DNA of 10,211 bases, from contig CADCCA010000036.1 in NCBI GenBank assembly GCA_902799855.1, positions 1-10,211 on the forward strand, in the 5' to 3' direction. The stretch is from an uncultured Erysipelotrichaceae bacterium. Its GTDB lineage: Bacteria > Bacillota_I > Bacilli_A > RFN20 > CAG-826. Within the stretch, counting starts at the first letter, position 1, and each line of letters opens with the position of its first letter. The translations under genes and the position numbers were made by a program. Shown one piece after another: positions 1 to 6,051 of this stretch. A model generated the notes under the pieces. The model did no database searches, was not told the origin of the DNA, and worked only from the letters and a program-made list of their open reading frames with translations.

Positions 1-3
1 TAG

Positions 4-23
4 TTCCTAAAATTTTTTAGGAA
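4..23. repeat. Inverted repeat TTCCTAAAA/TTTTAGGAA
   Basis: The arms at 4-12 and 15-23 are perfectly complementary around a 2-nt centre, so either strand could form a compact hairpin. Neither side has a clear T-run outside the stem within the window, so a terminator call is not supported. It could be a leader structure of the minus-strand transcript or the 3' end of a plus-strand gene lying to the left. Confidence 0.4.
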
Positions 24-32
24 TTAAGAGAA

Positions 33-56
33 AGTTCCACAAAGAGAACTGTTTTT
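33..56 (+). terminator. Weak possible terminator for a plus-strand gene left of the window
   Basis: AGTTC (33-37) and GAACT (46-50) form a 5-bp stem with an 8-nt loop, followed by GTTTTTG. The stem is short and only half GC, so this is a marginal intrinsic terminator. It would serve a gene whose end lies outside the window. The same bases could be a leader hairpin on the minus strand. Confidence 0.2.
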
Positions 57-102
57 GTCGTACAAATCAATTTTTGCTTGATTTATTAATAGTTAAATCC
101 CC

Positions 103-136
103 CTTAAAAATAAAACCCTCAAAACTAGTCGAGGGA
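103..136 (-). terminator. Intrinsic terminator of the TPP riboswitch expression platform
   Basis: On the minus strand CCCTC (135-131) pairs with GAGGG (120-116) over a 10-nt loop, followed directly by TTTTATTTTT. The ascending arm, extended to TCCCTC (136-131), is also complementary to the GAGGGA of the aptamer's 3' P1 strand (165-160). The two pairings exclude each other. This is the layout expected for an OFF switch: bound TPP keeps P1 closed and lets the terminator fold; without TPP the P1 strand forms the antiterminator. Confidence 0.75.
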
Positions 137-160
137 GAAACATTTTTAAATAAAAAAGGT

Positions 161-243
161 CCCTCCGCTAGAATTACCTAGATCAGGTACGGTCGGTTCC
201 AAGAAGAACCCTCTCAGCCGAATTTCGTTCAGCTCCCGGAAAT
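161..243 (-). promoter_or_regulatory. TPP (thiamin pyrophosphate) riboswitch, THI element
   Basis: The minus strand carries the conserved TPP aptamer cores in order. A GGGAGC...GGCT stem (P3, AGCTGAA/TTCGGCT around CGAAA) is followed by the CTGAGA box. Next comes an optional extra hairpin GGTTC/GAACC (P3a). The right-hand domain then reads ACCTGATCTAGGTAAT, TTCTAGCGGAGGGA, matching the family signature CCTGATCTGGGTAATACCAGCGGAGGGA with small compensated changes in P4/P5. P1 is weak (TTTCC with GGAGG, two G-U pairs). The element senses thiamin pyrophosphate and normally controls thiamin synthesis or uptake genes. The target lies left of the window and cannot be identified. Identity is from recognised consensus, not a covariance search. 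Confidence 0.95.
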
Positions 244-306
244 ATAATAGTCTCTTCTTTTTCTCTTGTTAATAACAAAAATCAATCAAAGCATATATAA
301 ACGACT

Positions 307-322
307 AACATAATATTATGTT
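307..322. repeat. Perfect 16-bp palindrome between divergent transcription units
   Basis: AACATAATATTATGTT is fully self-complementary. It sits just upstream of the extended -10 at 327-335, where the -35 element would be. It is between the plus-strand operon and the minus-strand riboswitch transcript. That position suits a dimeric repressor or activator site. It resembles Fur/PerR-type AT-rich boxes in composition but lacks their odd-numbered centre, so no regulator is assigned. Confidence 0.45.
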
Positions 323-326
323 TTTG

Positions 327-335
327 TGTTATAGT
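327..335 (+). promoter_or_regulatory. Extended -10 promoter of the DUF3137-ntdP-tsa-asnS operon
   Basis: TGTTATAGT matches the extended -10 pattern TGnTATAAT with one change. No good -35 is present 16-18 nt upstream, where TAACAT is the best available; the extended -10 may compensate. Transcription would begin near 342, almost on top of the ribosome binding site at 344-350, so the leader would be about 15-17 nt. Confidence 0.55.
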
Positions 336-343
336 GATTTCAC

Positions 344-350
344 TTGGAGG
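344..350 (+). promoter_or_regulatory. Ribosome binding site that fixes the start of the DUF3137-like gene
   Basis: TTGGAGG followed by 8 nt and ATG at 359 is a near-ideal Shine-Dalgarno arrangement. The open frame extends back to a TTG at 344, but that codon is part of the ribosome binding site itself, so the ATG at 359 is the real start. Confidence 0.85.
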
Positions 351-358
351 TTTATCCT

Positions 359-1393
359 ATGTCTGATGAAAATATCAACGTTAACGAAAAAGAAGAAGTG
401 AAAGAAGAAGCTCCTGTTCAAAAGGAAACTCCTATTGAAGAAAAGCCGACTGAGGTTCAGGCCGAACAAGAGCCAAAAGAAACAATTAAAGAGAGTGAGA
501 ATCCAAATTCTTACGACAAAGAAATTGAAGCCGCTCGTTTAGATTTCCATAAAGCCTATAAAACATCTAGAACGGTCAGCAACATTTTAATGTTCGCTGT
601 TGTCATCGTGATGGTTGGCATTATGTTTTTAATCATGGCGAAAGAAAACTACTTAAAGATCATCGGTTATGTTCTCGCTGGTCTTGCTGTTGCAGGCATG
701 ATTGTCTATTACATCTTTAACCGTAATAGATTACCAAATAAGACCAAAGCCTATATCAAAGTCTTAACCAACGCCGTTAATAGAGAAATGTTCTCCGATA
801 ATGATTTTGCCGACATTAGCGTTGATGCCGATGAAAGATTAAAAATGGATGATTTAGCGGGGGATGGTATTTATTCCGGTGCTAGTGAAGTCCGTTCAAG
901 AAACGTTGTTCATGGTACTTTTAAAGGTCATCACTTCCTTTATTCCGAAGCTGCTTTAGTAAGACCATACAACAGAAAACAACAAGTCCCACCTTTATTT
1001 GTAGGTAGATATATTTCTGTTCCTAACAACATGAAATTTGATGGTCACTTCATTTTTGTTTATAAGAATCCAAAAGAACCATTAGATTTACCAAACGCTG
1101 TTGAAGATTTAAAGGTTTTAGAGGAAAAAGAAGACTTTGTGGTTTATGGACCAGAAGGCGCTAACTATCATCAAATCATTAATAACAAAACACTTTCCCA
1201 ATTAAATAGAGTCAAAGTTGAAGGTCATTTATTGAACTTGAACGTTATCTTCTGGGGTGGCCATACTGCTGTTTATATCAGTTATGATGATACAGTCATG
1301 TCAGTGCCAGTTGATAAGCCATTAGATAAGGCTGCCTTTGATAAATCCTTTGATGATTTACTCATTTGCTTTAGAGCAATAACAGAGGAATAA
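359..1393 (+). CDS. DUF3137-like membrane protein with acidic N-terminal tail
   Basis: The protein has 344 residues from the ATG at 359. Residues 1-55 are acidic and low in complexity (many E, K, P, Q) and probably disordered. Two hydrophobic segments follow at about 74-93 and 100-120, forming a helical hairpin with a short AKENYLK turn. Residues about 130-344 form a soluble domain resembling DUF3137. The resemblance is in the DGIYSGASEV, FLYSEAAL, LFVGRYISVP and EDFVVYGPEGANYHQI stretches and in the final strand pair before VYISYDDTVMSVP. DUF3137 proteins are membrane-anchored and their function is not known. The gene opens the operon and its stop is 3 nt before ntdP, whose ribosome binding site lies inside this gene. 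The family call rests on remembered pattern only and is moderate; a membrane protein of this layout is certain. Confidence 0.65.
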   Translation: MSDENINVNEKEEVKEEAPVQKETPIEEKPTEVQAEQEPKETIKESENPNSYDKEIEAARLDFHKAYKTSRTVSNILMFAVVIVMVGIMFLIMAKENYLKIIGYVLAGLAVAGMIVYYIFNRNRLPNKTKAYIKVLTNAVNREMFSDNDFADISVDADERLKMDDLAGDGIYSGASEVRSRNVVHGTFKGHHFLYSEAALVRPYNRKQQVPPLFVGRYISVPNNMKFDGHFIFVYKNPKEPLDLPNAVEDLKVLEEKEDFVVYGPEGANYHQIINNKTLSQLNRVKVEGHLLNLNVIFWGGHTAVYISYDDTVMSVPVDKPLDKAAFDKSFDDLLICFRAITEE

Positions 1394-1396
1394 AAT

Positions 1397-1927
1397 ATGT
1401 CATCAGTCGGTCGCTGGTACAACATACGTTGTTACAAACATAACGGCGCTTTACATCGTGTTTGGGACCGTGGTTTAGTTTTGGAAAACAATAGTGACTA
1501 TATCGTTATTGCTTCTAAGAAAGCAAAAGTCGTAGAATCAAATGGTCGCTGCTGGTTCACTAAAGAACCTGCTGTCACTATCTTTTCTAAAAAGGAATGG
1601 TGGAATGTCATTTGTATGCTTAAAAAAGATGGCGTTTGCTATTACTGCAATATCGCTTCACCAAGCATCATTGATAAAGATTCAATCAAATACATCGATT
1701 ACGATTTAGACGCTAAACTCTTCCACGATAACGAAATCAGAGTGTTGGATGAAAAAGAATATCTCCATCACAAAAAAAGTTATCAATATTCTGATGAATT
1801 AGATGCGGTTCTGAAGAACCAAACACAATTGATTGTCGAAAGAATGAAAAAAAGAGAATTCCCATTCGACGATCAATTAATTAATGATTATTTCAACAAA
1901 TATCTAGAAAGCACAAAAAAAGAATAA
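1397..1927 (+). CDS. ntdP: Nucleoside tri-/diphosphatase NtdP (DUF402)
   Basis: This 176-residue soluble protein matches Bacillus YgaC/NtdP and staphylococcal Sa1684 along its whole length. It shows YKHNG (13-17), SNGRCWFTKEPA (48-59), the WWNVICMLKKDGVCYYCN block (68-85), YIDYDLD (99-105) and the C-terminal helix ending in FPFDDQLINDYFNKYL. The family hydrolyses nucleoside tri- and diphosphates in a divalent-metal-dependent way; the acidic cluster D101/D103/D105 fits the metal site. In Staphylococcus the enzyme affects virulence, but its housekeeping role is unclear. GAGG at 1385-1388 lies 8 nt before the ATG, inside the upstream gene, so translation is probably coupled. Its placement beside t6A genes, which use ATP and threonylcarbamoyl-AMP, is notable but not known to be functional. 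Confidence 0.92.
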   Translation: MSSVGRWYNIRCYKHNGALHRVWDRGLVLENNSDYIVIASKKAKVVESNGRCWFTKEPAVTIFSKKEWWNVICMLKKDGVCYYCNIASPSIIDKDSIKYIDYDLDAKLFHDNEIRVLDEKEYLHHKKSYQYSDELDAVLKNQTQLIVERMKKREFPFDDQLINDYFNKYLESTKKE

Positions 1928-1928
1928 T

Positions 1929-2375
1929 ATGGAAAAAATATTTGTTTCTACTAGTGCAGAAGAAACGATTGAATTAGGTAAAAAGATTGCAAAAGCCGCT
2001 ACTAACGGCTCAACTTTTTGCTTTACTGGTGATTTGGGTGCAGGCAAAACCACTTTAGTGAGAGGTATTGCCCAAGCTTTGAACATCAAAAGTGTCGTTC
2101 AATCACCAACATTCAACATTATGAAAATATATTTCGATGGTGTTAAACCATTGATTCATATTGATGCTTATCGTCTCGCTGATGTTAATACCGATATTGG
2201 TTTAGATGAATACATTGGCTATGAAACTGGTCTAACAGTAATTGAATGGCCAGATTTCATTAAAGAATTAATCCCAAACAACGCGACGACTATCAGCATT
2301 ACTAACTTAGGTGATAACCAAAGAAGAATCGTCATTAATACACAAGATTCCTCTTTATTGGAGGGCTTGAACTAA
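1929..2375 (+). CDS. tsaE: tRNA t6A biosynthesis ATPase TsaE
   Basis: TsaE is the ATPase partner of the bacterial threonylcarbamoyl-transfer complex (TsaB-TsaD-TsaE), which installs t6A at position 37 of ANN-decoding tRNAs. The 148-residue length is normal. Visible motifs are the Walker A loop GDLGAGKTT (34-42), SPTF (59-62) acting as switch I, HIDAYRL (77-83) with the Walker B-like aspartate, and the conserved EWP (106-108). It begins 1 nt after ntdP. There is no good Shine-Dalgarno sequence, only an A-rich run, so translation probably depends on ribosomes finishing ntdP. Its stop overlaps the tsaB start as TAATG. The order tsaE-tsaB-rimI-tsaD is that of the Bacillus ydiB-ydiE cluster. Confidence 0.96.
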   Translation: MEKIFVSTSAEETIELGKKIAKAATNGSTFCFTGDLGAGKTTLVRGIAQALNIKSVVQSPTFNIMKIYFDGVKPLIHIDAYRLADVNTDIGLDEYIGYETGLTVIEWPDFIKELIPNNATTISITNLGDNQRRIVINTQDSSLLEGLN

Positions 2376-2956
2376 TGATTACAATTCTTTTAGATTCATC
2401 TAACACAAACCTTTCAGTTGGCATTGCTAGAGATAACCTTCTTTTAGAAGCCATTTCTTATGAAGCTTGGCAAAGACAATCCGAGTATATGATTCTCGAA
2501 TTGAATAAGCTTTTAGACAAATATGGCGTTAAAAGGGAAGAAATAAAAGAAGTCATTGTCGCTAAAGGACCTGGCTCATATACAGGTGTCAGAATTGCTA
2601 TTACAATCGCTAAAACTATTGCAGTAGCGTTAGATGCAAAATTATATGCAGTTAGTTCGCTTCGAGTGCAAAAAGACGGCACATGTCCATCAATTTGCTT
2701 AATAAATGCGAGAAGTGGTCGTTCTTATATCGGGGTATATGAAGGACATAAAACTATTCTCGAAGATCAAATTATGAAAAACGAAGATGTCCTGAATTAT
2801 ATTTCAGAACATCCAAGTTATAGTGTCACAGGTGACACAAAATATTTAAACATCGAAGGCAAAGAACCAAATAACATTGCTGAGATGTTAGACTTAAAAG
2901 ATTCTTTAGAATCAATTAACCCACTAAGTCTTAAACCAGTTTACATGAAGGATTAG
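2375..2956 (+). CDS. tsaB: tRNA t6A biosynthesis scaffold TsaB
   Basis: TsaB is an inactive paralogue of TsaD that dimerises with it and recruits TsaE. The N-terminal ASKHA fold is clear: LLDSSNTNLSVGI (5-17), QSEYM (35-39) in place of the usual HSE, and the signature KGPGSYTGVRI (64-74). At 193 residues it is shorter than the roughly 230 of Bacillus or E. coli TsaB; the loss is in the second, C-terminal half, which is typical of small-genome relatives. The start is fixed by GGAGGG at 2360-2365, 9 nt before an ATG that overlaps the tsaE stop by one base. It ends 1 nt before rimI. Confidence 0.93.
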   Translation: MITILLDSSNTNLSVGIARDNLLLEAISYEAWQRQSEYMILELNKLLDKYGVKREEIKEVIVAKGPGSYTGVRIAITIAKTIAVALDAKLYAVSSLRVQKDGTCPSICLINARSGRSYIGVYEGHKTILEDQIMKNEDVLNYISEHPSYSVTGDTKYLNIEGKEPNNIAEMLDLKDSLESINPLSLKPVYMKD

Positions 2957-2957
2957 T

Positions 2958-3431
2958 ATGCAGAACCTATTTATCAACATTAGAGAAGCTACAGAAAATG
3001 ACCTTCCAGCCATTATGCAAATTGAAGGTCTTTGTTTTCCTTATGGTGCTTGGAAAGAAGAAAATATCATTTATGAATTAAAGGAAAATCCGGTTGCTCA
3101 TTTTTGGGTAATAGAACTTGCTTTAAAAGAAAATGATCCTTACCAAGTAGTGGGTTTCTGCGATTATTGGGAAACATTTGATAGTGCAACTATTTGTCAA
3201 ATAGCAGTCCATCCATATCTTCAAAGAAGACAACTTGGTACAGCGATGATGGATGAAATTTATAACGATTGCTATGCAAAGAAAGTCCAAACACTTACTT
3301 TAGAAGTAAGAGTTGGCAATATCCCTGCTATTAATTTCTATAAGAAACAGGGCTTTGAAGTTGAAACAACCAAGCCTCACTATTACGACAATGGTGAAGA
3401 TGCTTTTTACATGATATTGAAGGTGAAATAA
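2958..3431 (+). CDS. rimI: RimI-family GNAT N-acetyltransferase
   Basis: This is a 157-residue GNAT enzyme placed between tsaB and tsaD, exactly where Bacillus carries ydiD (rimI). Acetyl-CoA-binding motif A is seen as CQIAVHPYLQRRQLGTAMM (80-98), with the pyrophosphate loop Q-R-R-Q-L-G-T-A at 89-96. Motif B is LEVRVGNIPAINFYKKQGF (115-133), and the family tail YYDNGEDAFYMIL (142-154) is intact. In E. coli RimI acetylates the N-terminus of ribosomal protein S18; substrates in Firmicutes are less certain. AAGGA at 2948-2952 lies 5 nt before the ATG. An insert (ALKENDPYQ, about 55-63) lengthens the beta-hairpin before VVGF. Confidence 0.9.
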   Translation: MQNLFINIREATENDLPAIMQIEGLCFPYGAWKEENIIYELKENPVAHFWVIELALKENDPYQVVGFCDYWETFDSATICQIAVHPYLQRRQLGTAMMDEIYNDCYAKKVQTLTLEVRVGNIPAINFYKKQGFEVETTKPHYYDNGEDAFYMILKVK

Positions 3432-3432
3432 A

Positions 3433-4452
3433 ATGGCGATTATATTAGCGATTGAATCAAGCTGCGATGAAACTAGTGTTGCTATTACAAAAGATGGCAA
3501 ACTCCTTTCAAATGTCATAAATACTCAAATAGAAGTTCACCAAAAGTATGGTGGAGTTATGCCAGAAATCGCTTCTAGATTACACTGTGAAAATATTGGT
3601 TTAGTCTTAAAAGAGGCAGTCGAAAAAGCTGGCATCAAATTAGAAGATGTTGATGCATTTGCGGTGACACGTGGCCCTGGTTTGATAGGGGCGTTGCACG
3701 TTGGAATGCAGTGCGCCAAGACATTAGCAATGTTGTATAAAAAACAACTTATTCCTGTCCATCACTTAGCGGGTCATATCTATGCTAATGAATATAACGA
3801 GGAGCTTAAATTTCCATTGCTCGCTGTCGTTGTTTCTGGTGGAAATAGCGAACTCGTGCTAATGAAAAGCCACATGAATTTCGAAATTATTGGCGAAACT
3901 AGAGATGATGCTATTGGTGAATGCTACGATAAGGTTGCAAGGGTTTTAGGCCTTCCTTATCCTGGTGGAATTCCAATTGATAAATTAGCCAAAGAAGGTG
4001 AGCATACATATCACTTACCAAAACCTTTAGCAGGTGAAGATACTTATGATATGTCTTTCTCCGGACTAAAAACTAATGTCATCAATTTGGTTCATAATCT
4101 TGAACAAAAAGGTGAAGAAATTAGAGTGGCGGATATGTGCCGCAGTTTCCAAGATGTTGCCATCGGTATTGTCATTCAAAGAGCAACAAGAGCGATTAAA
4201 GAATTCAATATTAAACAAGTTGTTTTAGCGGGTGGAGTTTCTGCTAATTCGTACTTGAGAGAACAAATGCAGATTGAATGTAAAAAATTAGGTGCTAATA
4301 TTATCATTCCGCCAATGTGGTGTTGTACTGATAATGCCGCAATGATTGCAAAAGTTGCGGAGCACCTCTATGATATGAAAGTTTTCGCTGACTTAGATTT
4401 AGGTGTTGATCCTAACTGGTCAATCGAAAAATGGAACGAATTTAAAAATTAA
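3433..4452 (+). CDS. tsaD: tRNA threonylcarbamoyltransferase TsaD
   Basis: TsaD transfers the threonylcarbamoyl group from threonylcarbamoyl-AMP to A37 of tRNA. The 339-residue length is standard and all family motifs are present. These include IESSCDETS (7-15), the metal ligands H111 and H115 within HHLAGH, and SGGNSELVL (135-143). GETRDDAIGECYDKVARVLGLPYPGG (154-179), SFSGLKTN (208-215), AGGVSANSYLR (266-276) and the third metal ligand D300 in CTDNAAMIA complete the set. Small departures from the usual consensus are R80 in VTRGPG and W296 in PPMWCCTDN. GAAGGTGA inside the end of rimI supplies the ribosome binding site. tsaC, which makes the intermediate, is not in the window. Confidence 0.97.
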   Translation: MAIILAIESSCDETSVAITKDGKLLSNVINTQIEVHQKYGGVMPEIASRLHCENIGLVLKEAVEKAGIKLEDVDAFAVTRGPGLIGALHVGMQCAKTLAMLYKKQLIPVHHLAGHIYANEYNEELKFPLLAVVVSGGNSELVLMKSHMNFEIIGETRDDAIGECYDKVARVLGLPYPGGIPIDKLAKEGEHTYHLPKPLAGEDTYDMSFSGLKTNVINLVHNLEQKGEEIRVADMCRSFQDVAIGIVIQRATRAIKEFNIKQVVLAGGVSANSYLREQMQIECKKLGANIIIPPMWCCTDNAAMIAKVAEHLYDMKVFADLDLGVDPNWSIEKWNEFKN

Positions 4453-4460
4453 GATGACAA

Positions 4461-4477
4461 AGTTATCTTAGATAACT
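4461..4477. repeat. Hairpin AGTTATC-TTA-GATAACT in the tsaD-asnS gap
   Basis: A perfect 7-bp inverted repeat with a 3-nt loop occupies the middle of the 49-nt gap. No T-run follows, so it is not a standard terminator. It could be an RNA processing or stability element, or an operator for a promoter internal to the operon. It ends 11 nt before the asnS Shine-Dalgarno sequence, so it should not block that site. Confidence 0.45.
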
Positions 4478-4488
4478 AGAATGTTATT

Positions 4489-4494
4489 AAGGAG
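4489..4494 (+). promoter_or_regulatory. Ribosome binding site that fixes the asnS start
   Basis: AAGGAG lies 7 nt before the ATG at 4502. An in-frame ATG exists at 4481, but using it would place the Shine-Dalgarno sequence inside the coding region and add seven residues (MLLRSII) not expected in the family. The 4502 start is preferred. Confidence 0.85.
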
Positions 4495-4501
4495 CATAAT
4501 T

Positions 4502-5893
4502 ATGGAACCTATGAAAATAACAAACTTCGAACTATATGACATCGTTACAAACGGCGATCAAGAAGAAATCGAAGGTTTAGAAGAACTTGAACTTGAAGGT
4601 TGGGTCAAAACAAATCGTGATAATGGCTCAATCGGTTTCGTTGAATTCAACGATGGCACATATTTTAAAAGTGTCCAATTAGTGTATACAGAAAAAAGTC
4701 AAAATCACGATGTCTTATCTTCTTTAAAAACAGGCGCTGCTATTAAAGTGACTGGTAAGTTAGTCTTAACTCCAGAAAACAAACAACCATTTGAAATCGC
4801 AGTGGATAGCTGTTCTTTAGAAGGTGATGTCGATGATGATTATCCACTTCAAAAGAAGAGACATAGTTTTGAATTCTTAAGAGAAATCGCTCACATTAGA
4901 CCAAGAGCGAATACTTTCCAAGCGGTCTATAGAGTGAGAAGCGTTCTCTCTTTTGCGATTCATGAATTCTTCCAAAACAATGGATTCATCTATGTCCACA
5001 CACCATTAATTACTACTAACGATGGTGAAGGCGCTGGTAACGTCTTTGACGTTGTCACCCATGACACCAAAGATCCAAACTCATTCTATGGTAGAAAAGT
5101 TAACTTAACAGTGACTGGTCAATTACACGTTGAACCATTCGCTTTAGCTTTTAGAGATGTTTATACATTTGGTCCTGCCTTTAGAGCGGAACACTCTAAT
5201 ACAGTGAGACACGCTTCTGAATTCTGGATGGTTGAACCTGAAATGGCGTTCACTGATTTAGAAGGCAATATGGATGTTATCGAAGACTGCGTTAAATTCT
5301 GTATCAATTACATTCTTTCTGCTTGCCCAGAAGAAATGAATTTCTTCAACACCATGATTGATAAAACATTAATTGAAAGATTAAATCATGTCGCTAACAG
5401 TGATTTCAAGAGAATGACATACACTGAAGGTGTCGAATTATTAAAGAAAGCCGTTAAAGAAGGTCACGTCTTTGAAAACAACAACATCGAATGGGGTATG
5501 GACTTACAAAGTGAACACGAAAGATATCTCACTGAAGAAATCGTTAAAGGCCCATTATTCTTAACTGATTATCCAAAAGAAATTAAAGCTTTCTATATGA
5601 GAGAAAACAATGATGGTAAAACCGTCGCTGCCTGTGACTTATTAGTCCCAGCCGTTGGTGAACTCGTCGGTGGTTCTCAAAGAGAAGAAAGATACGATAT
5701 CCTTCTTAAGAAAATGCAAAAACTTGGTAACGATAAAGAACTCGATTGGTATTTAGATACCCGTAGATATGGTGGTTGCAAACACTCCGGTTTCGGTATC
5801 GGTTTCGATCGTTTATTAATGTACATCACGGGTATGCAAAACATCCGTGATGTTCAACCATATCCAAGAACAAGCAATAGCATCAAATACTAG
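4502..5893 (+). CDS. asnS: Asparaginyl-tRNA synthetase
   Basis: This class IIb synthetase charges tRNA-Asn. It has 463 residues from the ATG at 4502, the normal length. The N-terminal OB-fold anticodon domain includes LEGWVKTNRDNGSIGFVEFNDGT (31-53). The catalytic domain has GQLHVEPFALAF (206-217) and motif 2 as FRAEHSNTVRHASEFWMVEPEMAF (227-250), where the AEH/FWMVEPEMAF pattern points to Asn rather than Asp. ELVGGSQREERYD (387-399) and motif 3 GFGIGFDRLLMYITGMQNIRDVQPYPRT (430-457) follow. The gene is 49 nt after tsaD; this gap is too short for the T-box leader that controls asnS in many Firmicutes. Presence of AsnS suggests Asn-tRNA is made directly rather than by GatCAB, though both can coexist. 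Confidence 0.96.
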   Translation: MEPMKITNFELYDIVTNGDQEEIEGLEELELEGWVKTNRDNGSIGFVEFNDGTYFKSVQLVYTEKSQNHDVLSSLKTGAAIKVTGKLVLTPENKQPFEIAVDSCSLEGDVDDDYPLQKKRHSFEFLREIAHIRPRANTFQAVYRVRSVLSFAIHEFFQNNGFIYVHTPLITTNDGEGAGNVFDVVTHDTKDPNSFYGRKVNLTVTGQLHVEPFALAFRDVYTFGPAFRAEHSNTVRHASEFWMVEPEMAFTDLEGNMDVIEDCVKFCINYILSACPEEMNFFNTMIDKTLIERLNHVANSDFKRMTYTEGVELLKKAVKEGHVFENNNIEWGMDLQSEHERYLTEEIVKGPLFLTDYPKEIKAFYMRENNDGKTVAACDLLVPAVGELVGGSQREERYDILLKKMQKLGNDKELDWYLDTRRYGGCKHSGFGIGFDRLLMYITGMQNIRDVQPYPRTSNSIKY

Positions 5894-5904
5894 AGGTAGC
5901 TAGC

Positions 5905-6051
5905 ATGGTCGAAGAACTTCAACAAGTTGAAAAAGAAGAACGTCGTGCAAGATTAAAAACAAGAATGCTCTGGATTATTATCATTCTTGATATCTTGTTA
6001 TTTGGCTATGCCATTTACGAAATCATTTACTTAGTCTTATCAATGCTATAA
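5905..6051 (+). CDS. 48-residue single-pass membrane microprotein
   Basis: A short frame starts at ATG 5905 with GAGGT at 5893-5897, 7 nt upstream. The protein has an N-terminal charged helix (residues 1-20, E/K/R-rich: EELQQVEKEERRARLKTR) and one hydrophobic helix at about 22-46 (from MLWIIIILDILLFGYAIYEI to the end). By the positive-inside rule the charged segment would be cytoplasmic. It starts 11 nt after asnS, and the strong terminator begins 6 nt after its stop, so it is the last gene of the operon. I do not recognise a family. Good ribosome binding site, spacing, amphipathic start and exact fit to the terminator make it a real gene rather than chance. Confidence 0.75.
   Translation: MVEELQQVEKEERRARLKTRMLWIIIILDILLFGYAIYEIIYLVLSML

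Larger units (their letters stand above)
1..102 (-). other. Gene-free leader downstream of the TPP riboswitch, continuing off the window edge
   Basis: Read on the minus strand, this is the RNA that follows the riboswitch terminator. It has no ATG. Every GTG or TTG frame I followed closes before position 1, so the regulated gene must start to the left of the window. A purine run (AAGGGGG, about 99-105 on the minus strand) looks like a ribosome binding site but has no start codon after it. The stretch holds three short inverted repeats: 4-23 (stem of up to 9 bp), 33-50 (5 bp, loop of 8) and 64-84 (AAATCAA/TTGATTT). Nothing else is recognisable. Confidence 0.5.

Noticed and set aside
243..248. 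TATAAT on the plus strand as a promoter
   Set aside because: It is at the 5' edge of the minus-strand aptamer, has no -35 at 16-18 nt (GAATTT), and is 110 nt from the first gene, which has a better extended -10 nearby.
344..358. TTG start giving a five-residue longer DUF3137-like protein
   Set aside because: The TTG is part of the TTGGAGG ribosome binding site, and an ATG follows at ideal spacing.
1904..3719. Open frames of 60-74 codons on the minus strand across ntdP/tsaE/tsaB/rimI/tsaD
   Set aside because: They are antisense to well-identified conserved genes, lack ribosome binding sites, and look like reverse-complement shadows.
4481..4501. Upstream ATG for asnS adding MLLRSII
   Set aside because: The AAGGAG Shine-Dalgarno lies inside this extension and is correctly spaced for the ATG at 4502.
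4453..4501. T-box leader for asnS
   Set aside because: The gap is 49 nt and lacks the T-box sequence and a terminator; a T-box leader needs well over 150 nt.
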